A DNA stretch of 40,105 nucleotides from the NCBI GenBank assembly GCA_051002015.1, contig JBPCMS010000117.1:1-40105 (forward strand). The letters are read 5' to 3'. Under the pieces are notes generated by a model. The model saw only the letters and a list, made by a program, of their open reading frames with translations, was not told the DNA's origin and made no database searches. The position numbers were made by a program, and so were the translations under genes. This DNA comes from JACDBE01 sp051002015 (GTDB lineage Bacteria > Actinomycetota > Acidimicrobiia > Spongiisociales > UBA5794). Below, piece after piece: positions 1 to 8,279 of this stretch; the first letter of the stretch is position 1, and every line of letters begins with the position of its first letter.

Positions 1-1
1 G

Positions 2-217
2 GCGCTGCACGGCGTCATCGAGACCGGGATCGAGGTGGGCGGCTATTTCGTGTGGTCGCTGCTCGACAACTTCGAGTGGGCCTCGGGGTACTCGAAGCGG
101 TTCGGGATCGTCCGGGTCGATTACGACACCCTGGTCCGCACCCCCCGCAACAGCGCCGCCTGGTACGCCGGGGTGATCGCCGCCAACGGCCTCGATCAGA
201 AGGGAGCCGGGCCATGA
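2..217 (+). CDS. Glycoside hydrolase family 1 (beta-glucosidase-like), C-terminal end, 5' truncated by window
   Basis: Only the last 71 codons are present; the gene begins before the window. The visible tail has the family 1 glycosidase C-terminal pattern: GGYFVWSLLDNFEWASGY, with the LLDNFEW segment whose Glu and Trp contact the sugar, then the conserved tail RFGIVRVDY followed by PRNSAAWYAGVI. Family 1 enzymes hydrolyse beta-glucosides, usually in the cytoplasm. The exact substrate cannot be read from this fragment, and the two catalytic glutamates lie in or before the missing part. The stop codon overlaps the hutU start (ATGA at 214-217), so the gene is probably translated with the histidine-degradation genes, an unusual pairing. 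Family assignment is confident; substrate is unknown. Confidence 0.9.
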   Translation, partial: ALHGVIETGIEVGGYFVWSLLDNFEWASGYSKRFGIVRVDYDTLVRTPRNSAAWYAGVIAANGLDQKGAGP

Positions 218-1857
218 TCACCGCCCCCCGGGGCAGCACCATCACCTGCAAGGGATGGCCGCAGGAGGCGGCGATGCGGATGCTGATGAACAACCTCGAT
301 CCCGAGGTCGCCGAGCATCCCGACGAGCTGGTGGTGTACGGGGGCACCGGCAAAGCCGCCCGTTCGTGGGACGCCTACCACGCCATCGTCGCCACGCTGC
401 GCGACCTGGAGGGGGACGAGACCCTGCTGGTGCAGTCGGGCAAGCCGGTGGGGGTGTTCCGCACCCACGAATGGGCGCCGCGGGTCCTCATCGCCAACTC
501 GCTGCTGGTACCGGAGTGGGCCACCTGGGACGAGTTCCGCCGTCTCGAGGCCGCCGGGCTGACCATGTACGGTCAGATGACGGCCGGGTCATGGATCTAC
601 ATCGGTACCCAGGGGATCCTCCAGGGCACCTACGAGTGCTTTGCCGAGATCGCCCGGAAGCGGTTCGGGGGCACCCTGGCCGGGACCATCACCCTCACCG
701 CCGGTCTCGGCGGGATGGGCGGGGCCCAACCGCTGGCGGTGACCATGAACGGCGGGGTCGCCCTGTGCATCGATGTCGACCCCACCCGGATCGCGCGGCG
801 GTTGGAGACCCGTTACCTCGACCAGCGGGCGGACGATCTCGCCGACGCCGTCGCCCGCTGCGAGCGAGCCAAGAGCGAACGGCGGGCACTGTCCGTCGGG
901 GTGGTGGGCAACGCCGCCGACATGGTTTCCCGTCTCCTCGACCTCGGGCTGTCCGCCGACATCGTCACCGACCAGACCTCGGCCCACGACCCGCTCAGCT
1001 ACATCCCGCCGGATGTCACGTTGGAGGCGGCGGAGCGGCTCCGCGCCGAGAACCCCGACGAGTTCATCAGGCGGGCCCGGTTGGGCATGGCCCAGCACTG
1101 CCAGGCGATGGTCGGGTTCCAGAAGCGGGGCGCCGAGGTGTTCGACTACGGCAACAGCCTGCGGGCCGAGGCGCTGCTCGGCGGCTTCGCCGACGCCTTC
1201 GCCTACCCGGGGTTCCTCCCCGCATACATCCGCCCGCTGTTCTGCGAGGGGAAGGGCCCCTTCCGCTGGGTGGCGCTGTCGGGGGATGCCGCCGACATCG
1301 CCGCCACCGACCGGGCGGTGCTGGAGACCTTCCCCGAGGATCAGGCTCTGGCCCGCTGGATCGCCATGGCGGGCGAGCGGATCGCCTTCCAGGGGCTCCC
1401 TGCCCGCATCTGCTGGCTGGGCTATGGGGAGCGGGCCCGGCTCGGGCTCCGCTTCAACGAGATGGTCCGACGTCGCGAGGTGTCGGCACCGATCGTGATC
1501 GGGCGTGACCACCTCGACTCGGGCAGCGTCGCCTCCCCCTATCGGGAGACCGAGGCGATGGCCGACGGCAGCGACGCCATCGCCGACTGGCCCATCCTCA
1601 ACGCATTGCTCAACACGGCGTCGGGGGCGTCGTGGGTGAGCGTCCACCACGGCGGCGGGGTGGGTATCGGGCGCTCGATCCACGCCGGGATGGTGGTGGT
1701 GGCGGACGGCTCCGAGCTAGCCGCCGAACGGCTGGAGCGGGTCCTCACCAGCGATCCCGGTACCGGGGTGATGCGCCACGCCGACGCCGGCTACCGGCGT
1801 GCCATCGAGGTGGCCAACGAGCAAGGGGTGCGGATCCCGATGCTGCGGTTTCCGTGA
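214..1857 (+). CDS. hutU: Urocanate hydratase (urocanase)
   Basis: Second step of histidine degradation: urocanate plus water gives 4-imidazolone-5-propionate, using tightly bound NAD+ as an electrophile; cytoplasmic. The product is 547 residues, close to the usual 550-560. It carries the Gly-rich NAD-binding segment GLGGMGGAQPLAVTMNGG near residue 165, FCEGKGPFRW, and the urocanase signature FQGLPARICW at about 392-401, with the family's conserved cysteine at about 400. The ATG at 214 was chosen because residues MITAPRGSTITCKGW match the urocanase N-terminus; the open frame upstream is only the GH1 gene read out of phase. The start overlaps the GH1 stop and the stop overlaps the hutF start (GTGA at 1854-1857). 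hutH, encoding the first enzyme, is not in the window. Confidence 0.97.
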   Translation: MITAPRGSTITCKGWPQEAAMRMLMNNLDPEVAEHPDELVVYGGTGKAARSWDAYHAIVATLRDLEGDETLLVQSGKPVGVFRTHEWAPRVLIANSLLVPEWATWDEFRRLEAAGLTMYGQMTAGSWIYIGTQGILQGTYECFAEIARKRFGGTLAGTITLTAGLGGMGGAQPLAVTMNGGVALCIDVDPTRIARRLETRYLDQRADDLADAVARCERAKSERRALSVGVVGNAADMVSRLLDLGLSADIVTDQTSAHDPLSYIPPDVTLEAAERLRAENPDEFIRRARLGMAQHCQAMVGFQKRGAEVFDYGNSLRAEALLGGFADAFAYPGFLPAYIRPLFCEGKGPFRWVALSGDAADIAATDRAVLETFPEDQALARWIAMAGERIAFQGLPARICWLGYGERARLGLRFNEMVRRREVSAPIVIGRDHLDSGSVASPYRETEAMADGSDAIADWPILNALLNTASGASWVSVHHGGGVGIGRSIHAGMVVVADGSELAAERLERVLTSDPGTGVMRHADAGYRRAIEVANEQGVRIPMLRFP

Positions 1858-3194
1858 CCGCCTATCACGCCGCCTGGGCCTGGCTGGGCGGTGACGACCT
1901 GGTGGCGGAGGTGACCGTGGTCGAGCGGGACGGGATCATCACCGAGGTGGCGGTCGGAGGTCCGGTACCCCACGACGCCGTGATGCTCGAAGGCGTGGTC
2001 ATCCCCGGGCTGGTCAACGCCCATTCCCACGTGTTCCACCGGGTGCTGCGCCACCGCACCCACGGCTTCGGGGGCGATTTCTGGCGGTGGCGGCAGGCCA
2101 TGCTCGAGGTGGCCGCTCGGCTCGATCCCGACAAGCTGGCCGATCTGGCCACCGGCGTATTCGCCGAGATGGCGCTGGCCGGCATCACCACCGTGGGCGA
2201 GTTCCACTACCTCCACCACGACCCCGACGGCATCGCATACGGCGACCCGAACGCCATGGGCCACGCCCTGGTCCATGCCGCCCACGAGGTGGGGATCCGG
2301 CTGGTACTGCTCGACACCTGCTACCTGCGGGGCGGCTTCGACACACCGCTGGAGGGTCCGCTCCGCCGTTTCGGCGACGGCGACGCCGAGACCTGGGCAT
2401 CGCGGGTGGACCTGATCCGCCGTTTCTACCGGGACAACACCATGGTCAGGTTGGGGACCGCCGCCCACTCGGTGCGGGCGGTGCCGTCGGGCGCCATGTC
2501 GTTGGTGGCCGGGTACGCCGCCGAGCATCGCATGCCCTTCCACGTCCACCTCTCCGAGCAGACCGCCGAGAACGACGCCGCCCGCTCCGCCACCGGGCTC
2601 ACCCCCACCGGGCTGCTCGCCGAGGCCGGGGCATTGGGCCCGGCCACCTCGGTGGTCCATGCCACCCATCTCGATGTCGACGACCTCGACCGGCTTGGTG
2701 CCGCCGCCGTGGGCGTGGTCGCCTGCCCCACCACCGAGGCCGACCTTGGCGACGGGCTGGGACCGTTCGCCGAGCTGGCCGAGGCCGGGGCCACGCTTGC
2801 GGTCGGCTCGGACCAGCAGGTCGGCATCGACCTGTTCGCCGAGGCCCGGGGGGTGGAGCTCCACGACCGGCTCCGGCTGCGGCGGCGCGGAATCCACTCA
2901 CCCGCCCGTCTGCTCGAGGCCGCCACCAGCGGCGGTGCCCGGTCTCTGGGGACCGCCGGCTCGGGCCTCACCGTGGGCGCACCGGCCGACCTGGTCGCCA
3001 TCGCCACCGACGGTGTCGCCCTGGGGGGATGGTCCCCCGAGCACGGGATCGCCGGAGTGGTGTTCGGGGCCTCCGCATCCGAAGTCACCGATGTGGTGGT
3101 GGCGGGACGCCGCATCGTCTCGGTCGGGGTCCACCGCGAGATCGACCGGGTGCCCGAGCTGATCGACCGGGCGGTGCGGGCGGTTCTGGAGTGA
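1854..3194 (+). CDS. hutF: Formimidoylglutamate deiminase (HutF)
   Basis: Amidohydrolase-superfamily enzyme of 446 residues that deiminates N-formimidoyl-L-glutamate to N-formyl-L-glutamate and ammonia. It marks the five-step (formylglutamate) histidine pathway rather than direct hydrolysis to formamide. Metal-site residues are visible: the HxH of NAHSHVFHR (His57, His59), HVHLSEQ at 230-236, and GSDQQV with Asp320. A start at GTG 1854 gives the correct N-terminus and overlaps the hutU stop; the stop overlaps the hutI start (GTGA at 3191-3194). Length is normal for the family. HutF distinguishes itself from guanine deaminase and other relatives by the operon context and the WRWRQAM segment. 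Its product needs a deformylase; see the gene at 4435. Confidence 0.94.
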   Translation: MTAYHAAWAWLGGDDLVAEVTVVERDGIITEVAVGGPVPHDAVMLEGVVIPGLVNAHSHVFHRVLRHRTHGFGGDFWRWRQAMLEVAARLDPDKLADLATGVFAEMALAGITTVGEFHYLHHDPDGIAYGDPNAMGHALVHAAHEVGIRLVLLDTCYLRGGFDTPLEGPLRRFGDGDAETWASRVDLIRRFYRDNTMVRLGTAAHSVRAVPSGAMSLVAGYAAEHRMPFHVHLSEQTAENDAARSATGLTPTGLLAEAGALGPATSVVHATHLDVDDLDRLGAAAVGVVACPTTEADLGDGLGPFAELAEAGATLAVGSDQQVGIDLFAEARGVELHDRLRLRRRGIHSPARLLEAATSGGARSLGTAGSGLTVGAPADLVAIATDGVALGGWSPEHGIAGVVFGASASEVTDVVVAGRRIVSVGVHREIDRVPELIDRAVRAVLE

Positions 3195-4438
3195 GCCCCA
3201 CCGGCGCCGCAACCGTCCTTGTCGACCTCACGGCCGCCACCATGGTCCCAGGTGGCGCGCCCTATGGGTTGATCGAGGATGCTGCCGTCGTCATCGCCGG
3301 GGGGACCGTCGCCGCCATCGGCCCCCGCCGCGGCGTGGAGGTGCCCACCGGGGCCGAGGTCCGTTCGCTGCAGGGACGCCTGGTCACCCCCGGGCTGATC
3401 GACTGCCACACCCACCTGGTGTTCGGCGGGGAGCGCTCGGCCGAGTTCGAGCGGCGGCTGGACGGGGCGAGCTACGCCGACATCGCCGCCGCCGGCGGTG
3501 GGATCCGGTCGACGGTGCGAGCCACCAGGGAGGCGTCGGACCAGGAGCTGCTCGGCTCGGCCCGCCGCCGACTCGACCGTCTCCACCACGGCGGCGCCAC
3601 CACGGTCGAGATCAAGTCCGGGTACGGACTCGACCTCGCGAACGAGCTGCGCATGCTCGAGGTGGCCCGCCGTCTGGGCGCCGAGTCTCCGGTCGAGGTG
3701 GTGACCACGCTGCTCGCCGCCCATGTTGTCCCCGACGAGTACCAGCACGACCCGGACGGTTACGTGGCGCTGATCGTCGACGAGATCCTGCCGGCCGTGG
3801 CCGCGCGGGGTCTGGCCGACGCCGTCGACGCCTTCTGCGAGCACCTCGCCTTCTCTCCCGCCCAGGTCGACACGGTGTTCACCGCGGCGGGGCGGCTGGG
3901 GATACCGGTCAAGCTCCATGCCGCCCAGCTCTCCGCCGACGAGGGGATCGATATCGCCGTCGCCCATCGGGCGCTGTCGGTCGACCACCTGGAGCACGCC
4001 ACCGAGACCCAGGTGGCGGCGATGGCCGGGGCGGGGACGGTGGCGGTGCTGCTCCCCGGCGCCACCCACACGCTGGGCGAGGTGGCGCGACCGCCGGTGG
4101 AGGCGATGCGCCGCCACGGGGTACCGATGGCGCTGGCCACCGACTGCAACCCGGGCACGTCCCCGGTCGCCGACCTGGCGTTGATCGTCAACCTGGGGGC
4201 GCTGCTGCTGGGGCTCACCCTGGAGGAGGCGATGGCCGGGGTGACCCGCAATGCCGCCGCCACCCTCGGGCTGGCCGCCGATCGGGGCACGCTGGAGCCG
4301 GGCAAACGGGCCGACCTGGCGGTCTGGGACGTCGGCCGCCCCGCCGAGATCGGTTACTGGGTGGGGATGGACCTGTGCTCGGCGGTGTGGGTCGCCGGCG
4401 AGGTCGGCTTCGATCGAACCGGCGGAGGGCGGCCGTGA
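3191..4438 (+). CDS. hutI: Imidazolonepropionase (HutI)
   Basis: Third step of the pathway: hydrolyses 4-imidazolone-5-propionate to N-formimidoyl-L-glutamate. The product has 415 residues, as usual. Visible motifs are LVTPGLIDCHTHLVFGG with the metal HxH (His73, His75), the substrate-side segments GASYADIAAAGGGI and IKSGYGLD, KLHAAQLS, and ATDCNPGTSP with Asp318. One small oddity is the HAAQ segment, where many family members have an acidic residue after His-Ala. The GTG start at 3191 overlaps the hutF stop, and the gene ends in a GTGA overlap (4435-4438) with the deformylase gene. In this operon hutI follows hutF although it acts before it. Confidence 0.96.
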   Translation: MSPTGAATVLVDLTAATMVPGGAPYGLIEDAAVVIAGGTVAAIGPRRGVEVPTGAEVRSLQGRLVTPGLIDCHTHLVFGGERSAEFERRLDGASYADIAAAGGGIRSTVRATREASDQELLGSARRRLDRLHHGGATTVEIKSGYGLDLANELRMLEVARRLGAESPVEVVTTLLAAHVVPDEYQHDPDGYVALIVDEILPAVAARGLADAVDAFCEHLAFSPAQVDTVFTAAGRLGIPVKLHAAQLSADEGIDIAVAHRALSVDHLEHATETQVAAMAGAGTVAVLLPGATHTLGEVARPPVEAMRRHGVPMALATDCNPGTSPVADLALIVNLGALLLGLTLEEAMAGVTRNAAATLGLAADRGTLEPGKRADLAVWDVGRPAEIGYWVGMDLCSAVWVAGEVGFDRTGGGRP

Positions 4439-5010
4439 CCGTTCTTCCCATCACCCACATCGGCGACCCGGTGCTCCGCACCCCGACCCGGCCCATCACC
4501 CGGGAGGAGCTGGCCGACCCGGAGACGCAGCGGTTCATCGACCACCTGATCGAGACCATGCGCCACGCCGCCGGGGCCGGGATCGCCGCCAACCAGGTGA
4601 GCCGGTCGATCCGGGTGTGCGCCATCGAGGTCACCTCGAACCGGCGCTACCCCTACAAGCCGCCGATCCCGCTTACCGTGCTGGTCAACCCCACCCTGGA
4701 GTACCTGGGTGACGAGACCTACGAGAACAATGAGGGCTGCCTGTCGGTGCCCGACCTGCGGGGCAACCTGCGCCGCCACGTCCGGGTACGGGCCACCGCC
4801 TGGGATCGCCACGGCAACGACATCGTCAGCGAGGTGGCCGGGCTCACCGCCGGCACCTACCAGCACGAGGTCGACCACCTCGATGGCATGATCTACGTCG
4901 ATCGGGTCGACGACCCTCGTACCTTCTCCACCTGGGCCCAGTTCGACCGCCACCACCGCGACCAGTTCGTGGAGCGGATCACCAGGTTCGTCGACGAGGT
5001 CGGGAGCTGA
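4435..5010 (+). CDS. Peptide deformylase-family metallo-hydrolase, last gene of the hut operon
   Basis: A 191-residue protein with all three peptide-deformylase motifs: GAGIAANQ at 47-54, EGCLS at 100-104 (metal Cys102) and QHEVDH at 143-148 (metal His144 and His148, catalytic Glu145). By family it removes formyl groups from N-terminal formyl-methionine using a bound metal ion. An insert rich in Tyr and Pro (RRYPYKPPIPLTVLVNP, from about residue 70) is a further feature. It starts at GTG 4435, overlapping the hutI stop, so it is translated with hutU-hutF-hutI. The position is the interesting part: HutF makes N-formylglutamate, no HutG is visible, and this gene sits where a formylglutamate deformylase would. 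A role as housekeeping Def cannot be excluded. Family certain; substrate inferred. Confidence 0.93.
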   Translation: MTVLPITHIGDPVLRTPTRPITREELADPETQRFIDHLIETMRHAAGAGIAANQVSRSIRVCAIEVTSNRRYPYKPPIPLTVLVNPTLEYLGDETYENNEGCLSVPDLRGNLRRHVRVRATAWDRHGNDIVSEVAGLTAGTYQHEVDHLDGMIYVDRVDDPRTFSTWAQFDRHHRDQFVERITRFVDEVGS

Positions 5011-5030
5011 GGATGGCCATCCCCTCCTCA

Positions 5031-5102
5031 AACCTTAGGTTCCTGGGTGTCGCCACGACACGCGATCCGCTGATGTTGAGGCGGATCGCCGAACCTAAGG
5101 TT
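5031..5102. repeat. Nested inverted repeats in the convergent gap between the deformylase and EamA genes
   Basis: AACCTTAGGTTC (5031-5042) is repeated as its exact reverse complement GAACCTAAGGTT (5091-5102). Each arm is itself almost palindromic (AACCT-T/A-AGGTT). Inside lies a second exact pair, GCGATCCGC (5062-5070) and GCGGATCGC (5081-5089), with a 10-base loop. An imperfect copy of the inner sequence (ATCCGCTGA-GTT) recurs at about 5126-5137. No T-rich tract follows, so it is not a classical intrinsic terminator. It could be a bidirectional transcription-end structure, a paired operator or a mobile-element scar. Confidence 0.75.
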
Positions 5103-5153
5103 CTGCGTACCGCTGGCGAGTACCAATCCGCTGAAGTTCAACCTGGCCGGGTG

Positions 5154-6092
5154 TCAGCCGGGTTCGGGGATCGGTGACGCCGCCGGCACCGGGGCGGCGG
5201 TGGCGGATCGGCGAGCGGCAGGGGATACGGCCCCGAACCACACCCCGGCGCACACCGCGGCGGCTCCGATAGCTCCGTGAACCGTCACCGACTCGTCGGC
5301 CAGCCAAGCGCCGAGCACCATCGTCACCACCGGGAACAGGACGAACATGTACGAGGTGGCCGAGGCGGTCCAGCGGCGCACCACCAGCAGGACGAGGACG
5401 AACAGCCCGACCGAACCGAGGGTCACCAGGTAGACCAGCGACCACACCACCTCGGTCTGGCGAGGAAGCGCCCACTGCTCCCGGGCCACCACCGACATCA
5501 GCAGGAGTGCGGTGGCTCCGGTCACCAGCGCCACCGCATTCGTCATCGCCGGGTGGTTGCCCGAGACCCGCTTGCCGATGATCACGCTCTGTCCGACACA
5601 GATGGCGGCGGCCAGCATCGCCAGCAGGGGGGTCAGCGGCAACACCACCTCCGTCGACCCCAGCGCCATCCATACCAGCCCGGTGAGCGCCAGCAGGGAA
5701 CCGGCCACGGCCCTCCCGCTGAGACGCTCCAACCGTTGCCCCGCGGCCAGCAGCAGGGTCACCAGTGGAACCACGGCCATAACCACGGTGGCCACCCCGG
5801 CGGTCACCCGCACCAGCGCCCAGTACATGAGGGCGTAGAAAAGGGCGAAGGCGAGCAGCCCGTAGATGACGGTGAGGACCAGCTCCCGACCCCGCGGCCA
5901 GACAAGCCGCAGAGACAGGGCGATGACCACGAACAGCACCGCCGCCAGGCTGAAGCGCAGACCGGCTCCCCACAGCGGAGGCAGCTCACGATTGCTGAAG
6001 CGGACGGCGAGGAAGTTTGCCCCGCCAAGGATCACCGCCACCGTGAACGCCGCCAGCACGAAGGTCCCTTCCGGCCCGGTCGACCTGTCCAT
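5154..6092 (-). CDS. EamA/DMT-family membrane transporter
   Basis: A 312-residue, strongly hydrophobic protein with about ten predicted membrane segments in two similar halves, the drug/metabolite transporter (EamA) layout. Recognisable pieces are an N-terminal hydrophobic stretch leading to NFLAVRFSNRELPP, then FYALMYWALVRVTAGVATVV in the first half and SYMFVLFPVVTMVLGAWL in the second. Such proteins export small metabolites or amino acids; the substrate cannot be predicted. The ATG at 6092 was chosen because hydrophobic family sequence starts a few residues later; it overlaps the stop of the upstream SRPBCC gene (TGATG), so the two are probably translated together. A short Ala/Pro-rich cytosolic tail closes the protein. 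Confidence 0.88.
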   Translation of the reverse strand: MDRSTGPEGTFVLAAFTVAVILGGANFLAVRFSNRELPPLWGAGLRFSLAAVLFVVIALSLRLVWPRGRELVLTVIYGLLAFALFYALMYWALVRVTAGVATVVMAVVPLVTLLLAAGQRLERLSGRAVAGSLLALTGLVWMALGSTEVVLPLTPLLAMLAAAICVGQSVIIGKRVSGNHPAMTNAVALVTGATALLLMSVVAREQWALPRQTEVVWSLVYLVTLGSVGLFVLVLLVVRRWTASATSYMFVLFPVVTMVLGAWLADESVTVHGAIGAAAVCAGVWFGAVSPAARRSATAAPVPAASPIPEPG

Positions 6093-6580
6093 CAGCCCCC
6101 ATCCTCCGCCTCGGATCGACCCGGCAGGCCGGGCCAGGAGAGGTCCTCGAGCAGGGTGAGGGTGTGGCTGAGGCTGGCCGCCAGCAGCGCCCGACTCCTC
6201 GCTCTGAGCATGAGCGTCAGCAGCCGACCCTTGAAGCCGATCCCGACACGGTCTGCGACCCACTCCACTCGAGCCCCGCCCGGCACCGGTACCACCGTGA
6301 GCTGCCAGCTACTTTCCTGCCTGAAGACGTTCGACTCCTGCACCTCGGCCCGCACCGTGCCCGAATCGGACCAGTCGTACCGTTCCCGCGCCCAGATCCC
6401 CCCGAGCACCGCGCTGCCCTCGGTGACATCGGCGTCGGTTTCGCCAACCGCATGGACCTGGTAGAGGTCAGGGGCCAGCGCCTTCCACAGCTCGGGTCGT
6501 CGCTCCGAGAAGTCGGTGGCCGCGGCCAGCACCACCGCCGGTGGAACCGAAGCGATCTGCTCGAACCTGATCCGGACCAT
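6092..6580 (-). CDS. SRPBCC-family (START-like) protein
   Basis: A 162-residue protein beginning MVRIRFEQIASVPPAVVLAAATDFSERR in overlapping pieces, the typical opening of SRPBCC/polyketide-cyclase-like proteins, which fold around a hydrophobic ligand cavity. Later segments (WQLTVVPVPGGARVEWV and a C-terminal helix of about 40 residues) fit the fold. Its function is not known. A good ribosome site, AAGGAGGG, lies just upstream of ATG 6580. It sits downstream of paaE across a 152-bp gap (6581-6732) in which no strong promoter is evident, and is coupled to the EamA transporter gene. A link to aromatic catabolism is possible but only positional. Confidence 0.8.
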   Translation of the reverse strand: MVRIRFEQIASVPPAVVLAAATDFSERRPELWKALAPDLYQVHAVGETDADVTEGSAVLGGIWARERYDWSDSGTVRAEVQESNVFRQESSWQLTVVPVPGGARVEWVADRVGIGFKGRLLTLMLRARSRALLAASLSHTLTLLEDLSWPGLPGRSEAEDGG

Positions 6581-6732
6581 GGCCCTCCTTGCGTCGGCTG
6601 ACGACAATATGCCGGATCGGGCGCGCCCCCGCATCGGGTGTTCACCCCAATCGTGGTGAAAACGTCTCGGATCTCTTCGGTCAGGATCGTGGCGAACCGG
6701 TGTCCCGGCATCGATCTGCGGATCGAGCCGTG

Positions 6733-7806
6733 TCACCGCTGGTCGTAGTCGACCACGATCCGGTCGCTGGTGGGGTGGGATTGGCAGGTGAGCACGTAGC
6801 CGGCCTTCAAATCGGCGTCGACCAGGGCGTAGTTCTTGGCCATCTCCACGGTGCCCTCGACCAACCTCGCCTTGCAGCTGGCGCACATCCCGCCCTTGCA
6901 CGAGAAGGGCAGCTCGTTGCGCACCGACAGCGCCGCATCGAGCACCGACGTCTCGGGGAGCATCCGCACCGTCGACCGGCGTCCCTCCAGGATGAAACCC
7001 AGCTCGACGCTGCCCTCCACGTCATCGGGGGGTGGGGGCAGTAGCGTCGGGTCGACCGGGCCGGCGAAGAACAGCTCGTCGCGGATGACATCGCCCGGCA
7101 CCCCCCTGGCCACGAGGACCATGCGGGCGGTGGTCACCATCTCGAAGGGCCCACACAGGAACCACTGGTCGATGGTGTCGACCTCGATCAGCAGGTCGAA
7201 CAACGCCTCGAGCTTGGGGGCGTCGATGCGGCCGGTGAGCAGCGGGACGATCCCGGTCTCCCGGCTGAGCACATGGATCAGGTGGAGCCGGCCCGGATGC
7301 CGGTTCTTCAACCCTTCCAGCTCGTCGAGGAACATGATCGACTGCGCTCTCCGGTTGCCGAACACCACGGTGAAGCGGCTCTCCGGCTCGGTGTCGAGCA
7401 CGGTCGACACCAACGAGAGCACCGGGGTGATCCCGCTCCCCGCTACGATCGCTCCGTAGTGGCGTGCCCGGGTGGGGTCGGGAGAGATGGTGAACTCGCC
7501 GATGGGCGGCATCACCTCCAGGGTGACGCCCGGTTCCAGAGCGGTGGTCGCCCAAGTGGAGAAGGCGCCGCCGGGCAGCGCCTTGATCCCCACCCGGAGC
7601 GTCCCGGTGTTGGCGTTGGCACAGATCGAATAGCTGCGGCGGACGTCCTCACCGTCGATGACCGCCCGCACCGTGACGTGCTGTCCCGGCAGGTAGGAGA
7701 GTTCCGCTGCCAGGTCCGGAGGCACGGCGAAGGTGACCGCCACCGACTCGTCGGTCTCGGCGGTGACGTCGCTGACCGTCAGGGTGTGGAACACCGGGGC
7801 CGCCAT
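6733..7806 (-). CDS. paaE: Phenylacetyl-CoA epoxidase reductase subunit (PaaE)
   Basis: Electron-transfer subunit that moves electrons from NADPH through FAD and a 2Fe-2S centre to the di-iron PaaA subunit. In order: an FAD-binding barrel with RRSYSICA, a nucleotide-binding domain with GAIVAGSGITPVLSL, then a plant-type ferredoxin domain with CKGGMCASCKARL and VLTC, giving four cluster cysteines at 303, 308, 311 and 341. The length of 357 fits the family. The start is a choice between ATG 7806, used here, and GTG 7818, which overlaps the paaD stop; the ribosome site AAGGAG lies close to both. It is the last gene of the paaABCDE run. Confidence 0.95.
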   Translation of the reverse strand: MAAPVFHTLTVSDVTAETDESVAVTFAVPPDLAAELSYLPGQHVTVRAVIDGEDVRRSYSICANANTGTLRVGIKALPGGAFSTWATTALEPGVTLEVMPPIGEFTISPDPTRARHYGAIVAGSGITPVLSLVSTVLDTEPESRFTVVFGNRRAQSIMFLDELEGLKNRHPGRLHLIHVLSRETGIVPLLTGRIDAPKLEALFDLLIEVDTIDQWFLCGPFEMVTTARMVLVARGVPGDVIRDELFFAGPVDPTLLPPPPDDVEGSVELGFILEGRRSTVRMLPETSVLDAALSVRNELPFSCKGGMCASCKARLVEGTVEMAKNYALVDADLKAGYVLTCQSHPTSDRIVVDYDQR

Positions 7807-7814
7807 CCGGTGGC

Positions 7815-8279
7815 TCACAGCTCCTTGAACCGGTCGAATGGCTCGCCGCACGAGTCGCACACCACCAGCGCCTTGCAGGCGGTGGACCCGAACTCGCTGA
7901 CGGTGTGGGTGGCGTCGGATCGGCAGCGGGGGCACAGCACCGGCCCCACTCCCAGGGCCCGGGGTGGGGCGATGCCGAAGTCGAGCAATTTGCGCTTCGC
8001 CCCCTCCGACATCCAGTCGGTGGTCCACGCCGGGGCGAGCACGGTGCGGACCTCGCCGTCGACGCACCCGGCCCGTACCATCGCCTCGGCCACGTCGCCG
8101 CGGATGGCATCCATGGCGGGGCAGCCCGAGTAGGTGGGGGTGATCGTGACCGTGACCCGGTCGCCGTCGACCATGACGTCGCGCAGGATGCCGATATCGG
8201 CGATGGTGAGGACGGGGATCTCGGGGTCGACCACCTTGCCCACCTCCTCACGAACCCGGTCGAGCAGGGTGGTGGTCAC
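7815..8279 (-). CDS. paaD: Phenylacetate-CoA oxygenase maturation protein PaaD
   Basis: A 154-residue protein of the MIP18/SufT-like (DUF59) family with a PaaD-specific zinc-ribbon tail. The N-terminal domain shows VVDPEIPVLTIADIGILRDV and the core TYSGCPAMDAI, with a conserved cysteine. The tail has two CxxC pairs (CPRCRS and CDSCGEPFDRFKEL) separated by EFGSTACK. PaaD is needed for an active epoxidase and is thought to help build iron-sulfur or metal centres, probably for PaaE. The GTG start at 8279 overlaps the paaC stop (GTGA at 8276-8279). Confidence 0.95.
   Translation of the reverse strand: MTTTLLDRVREEVGKVVDPEIPVLTIADIGILRDVMVDGDRVTVTITPTYSGCPAMDAIRGDVAEAMVRAGCVDGEVRTVLAPAWTTDWMSEGAKRKLLDFGIAPPRALGVGPVLCPRCRSDATHTVSEFGSTACKALVVCDSCGEPFDRFKEL

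Noticed and set aside
589..1683. Long minus-strand open frame opposite hutU
   Set aside because: It is an antisense shadow created by high GC; the composition (Gly, Arg, Val, Asp, Pro) lacks any family motif and hutU explains the region.
2426..4117. 563-codon minus-strand open frame opposite hutF and hutI
   Set aside because: Antisense shadow; low-complexity His/Gly/Arg-rich translation and no start signal or motif.
5277..6464. 395-codon plus-strand open frame across the EamA and SRPBCC genes
   Set aside because: Gln/His/Arg-rich translation with no recognisable domain; the minus strand encodes convincing membrane and SRPBCC proteins.
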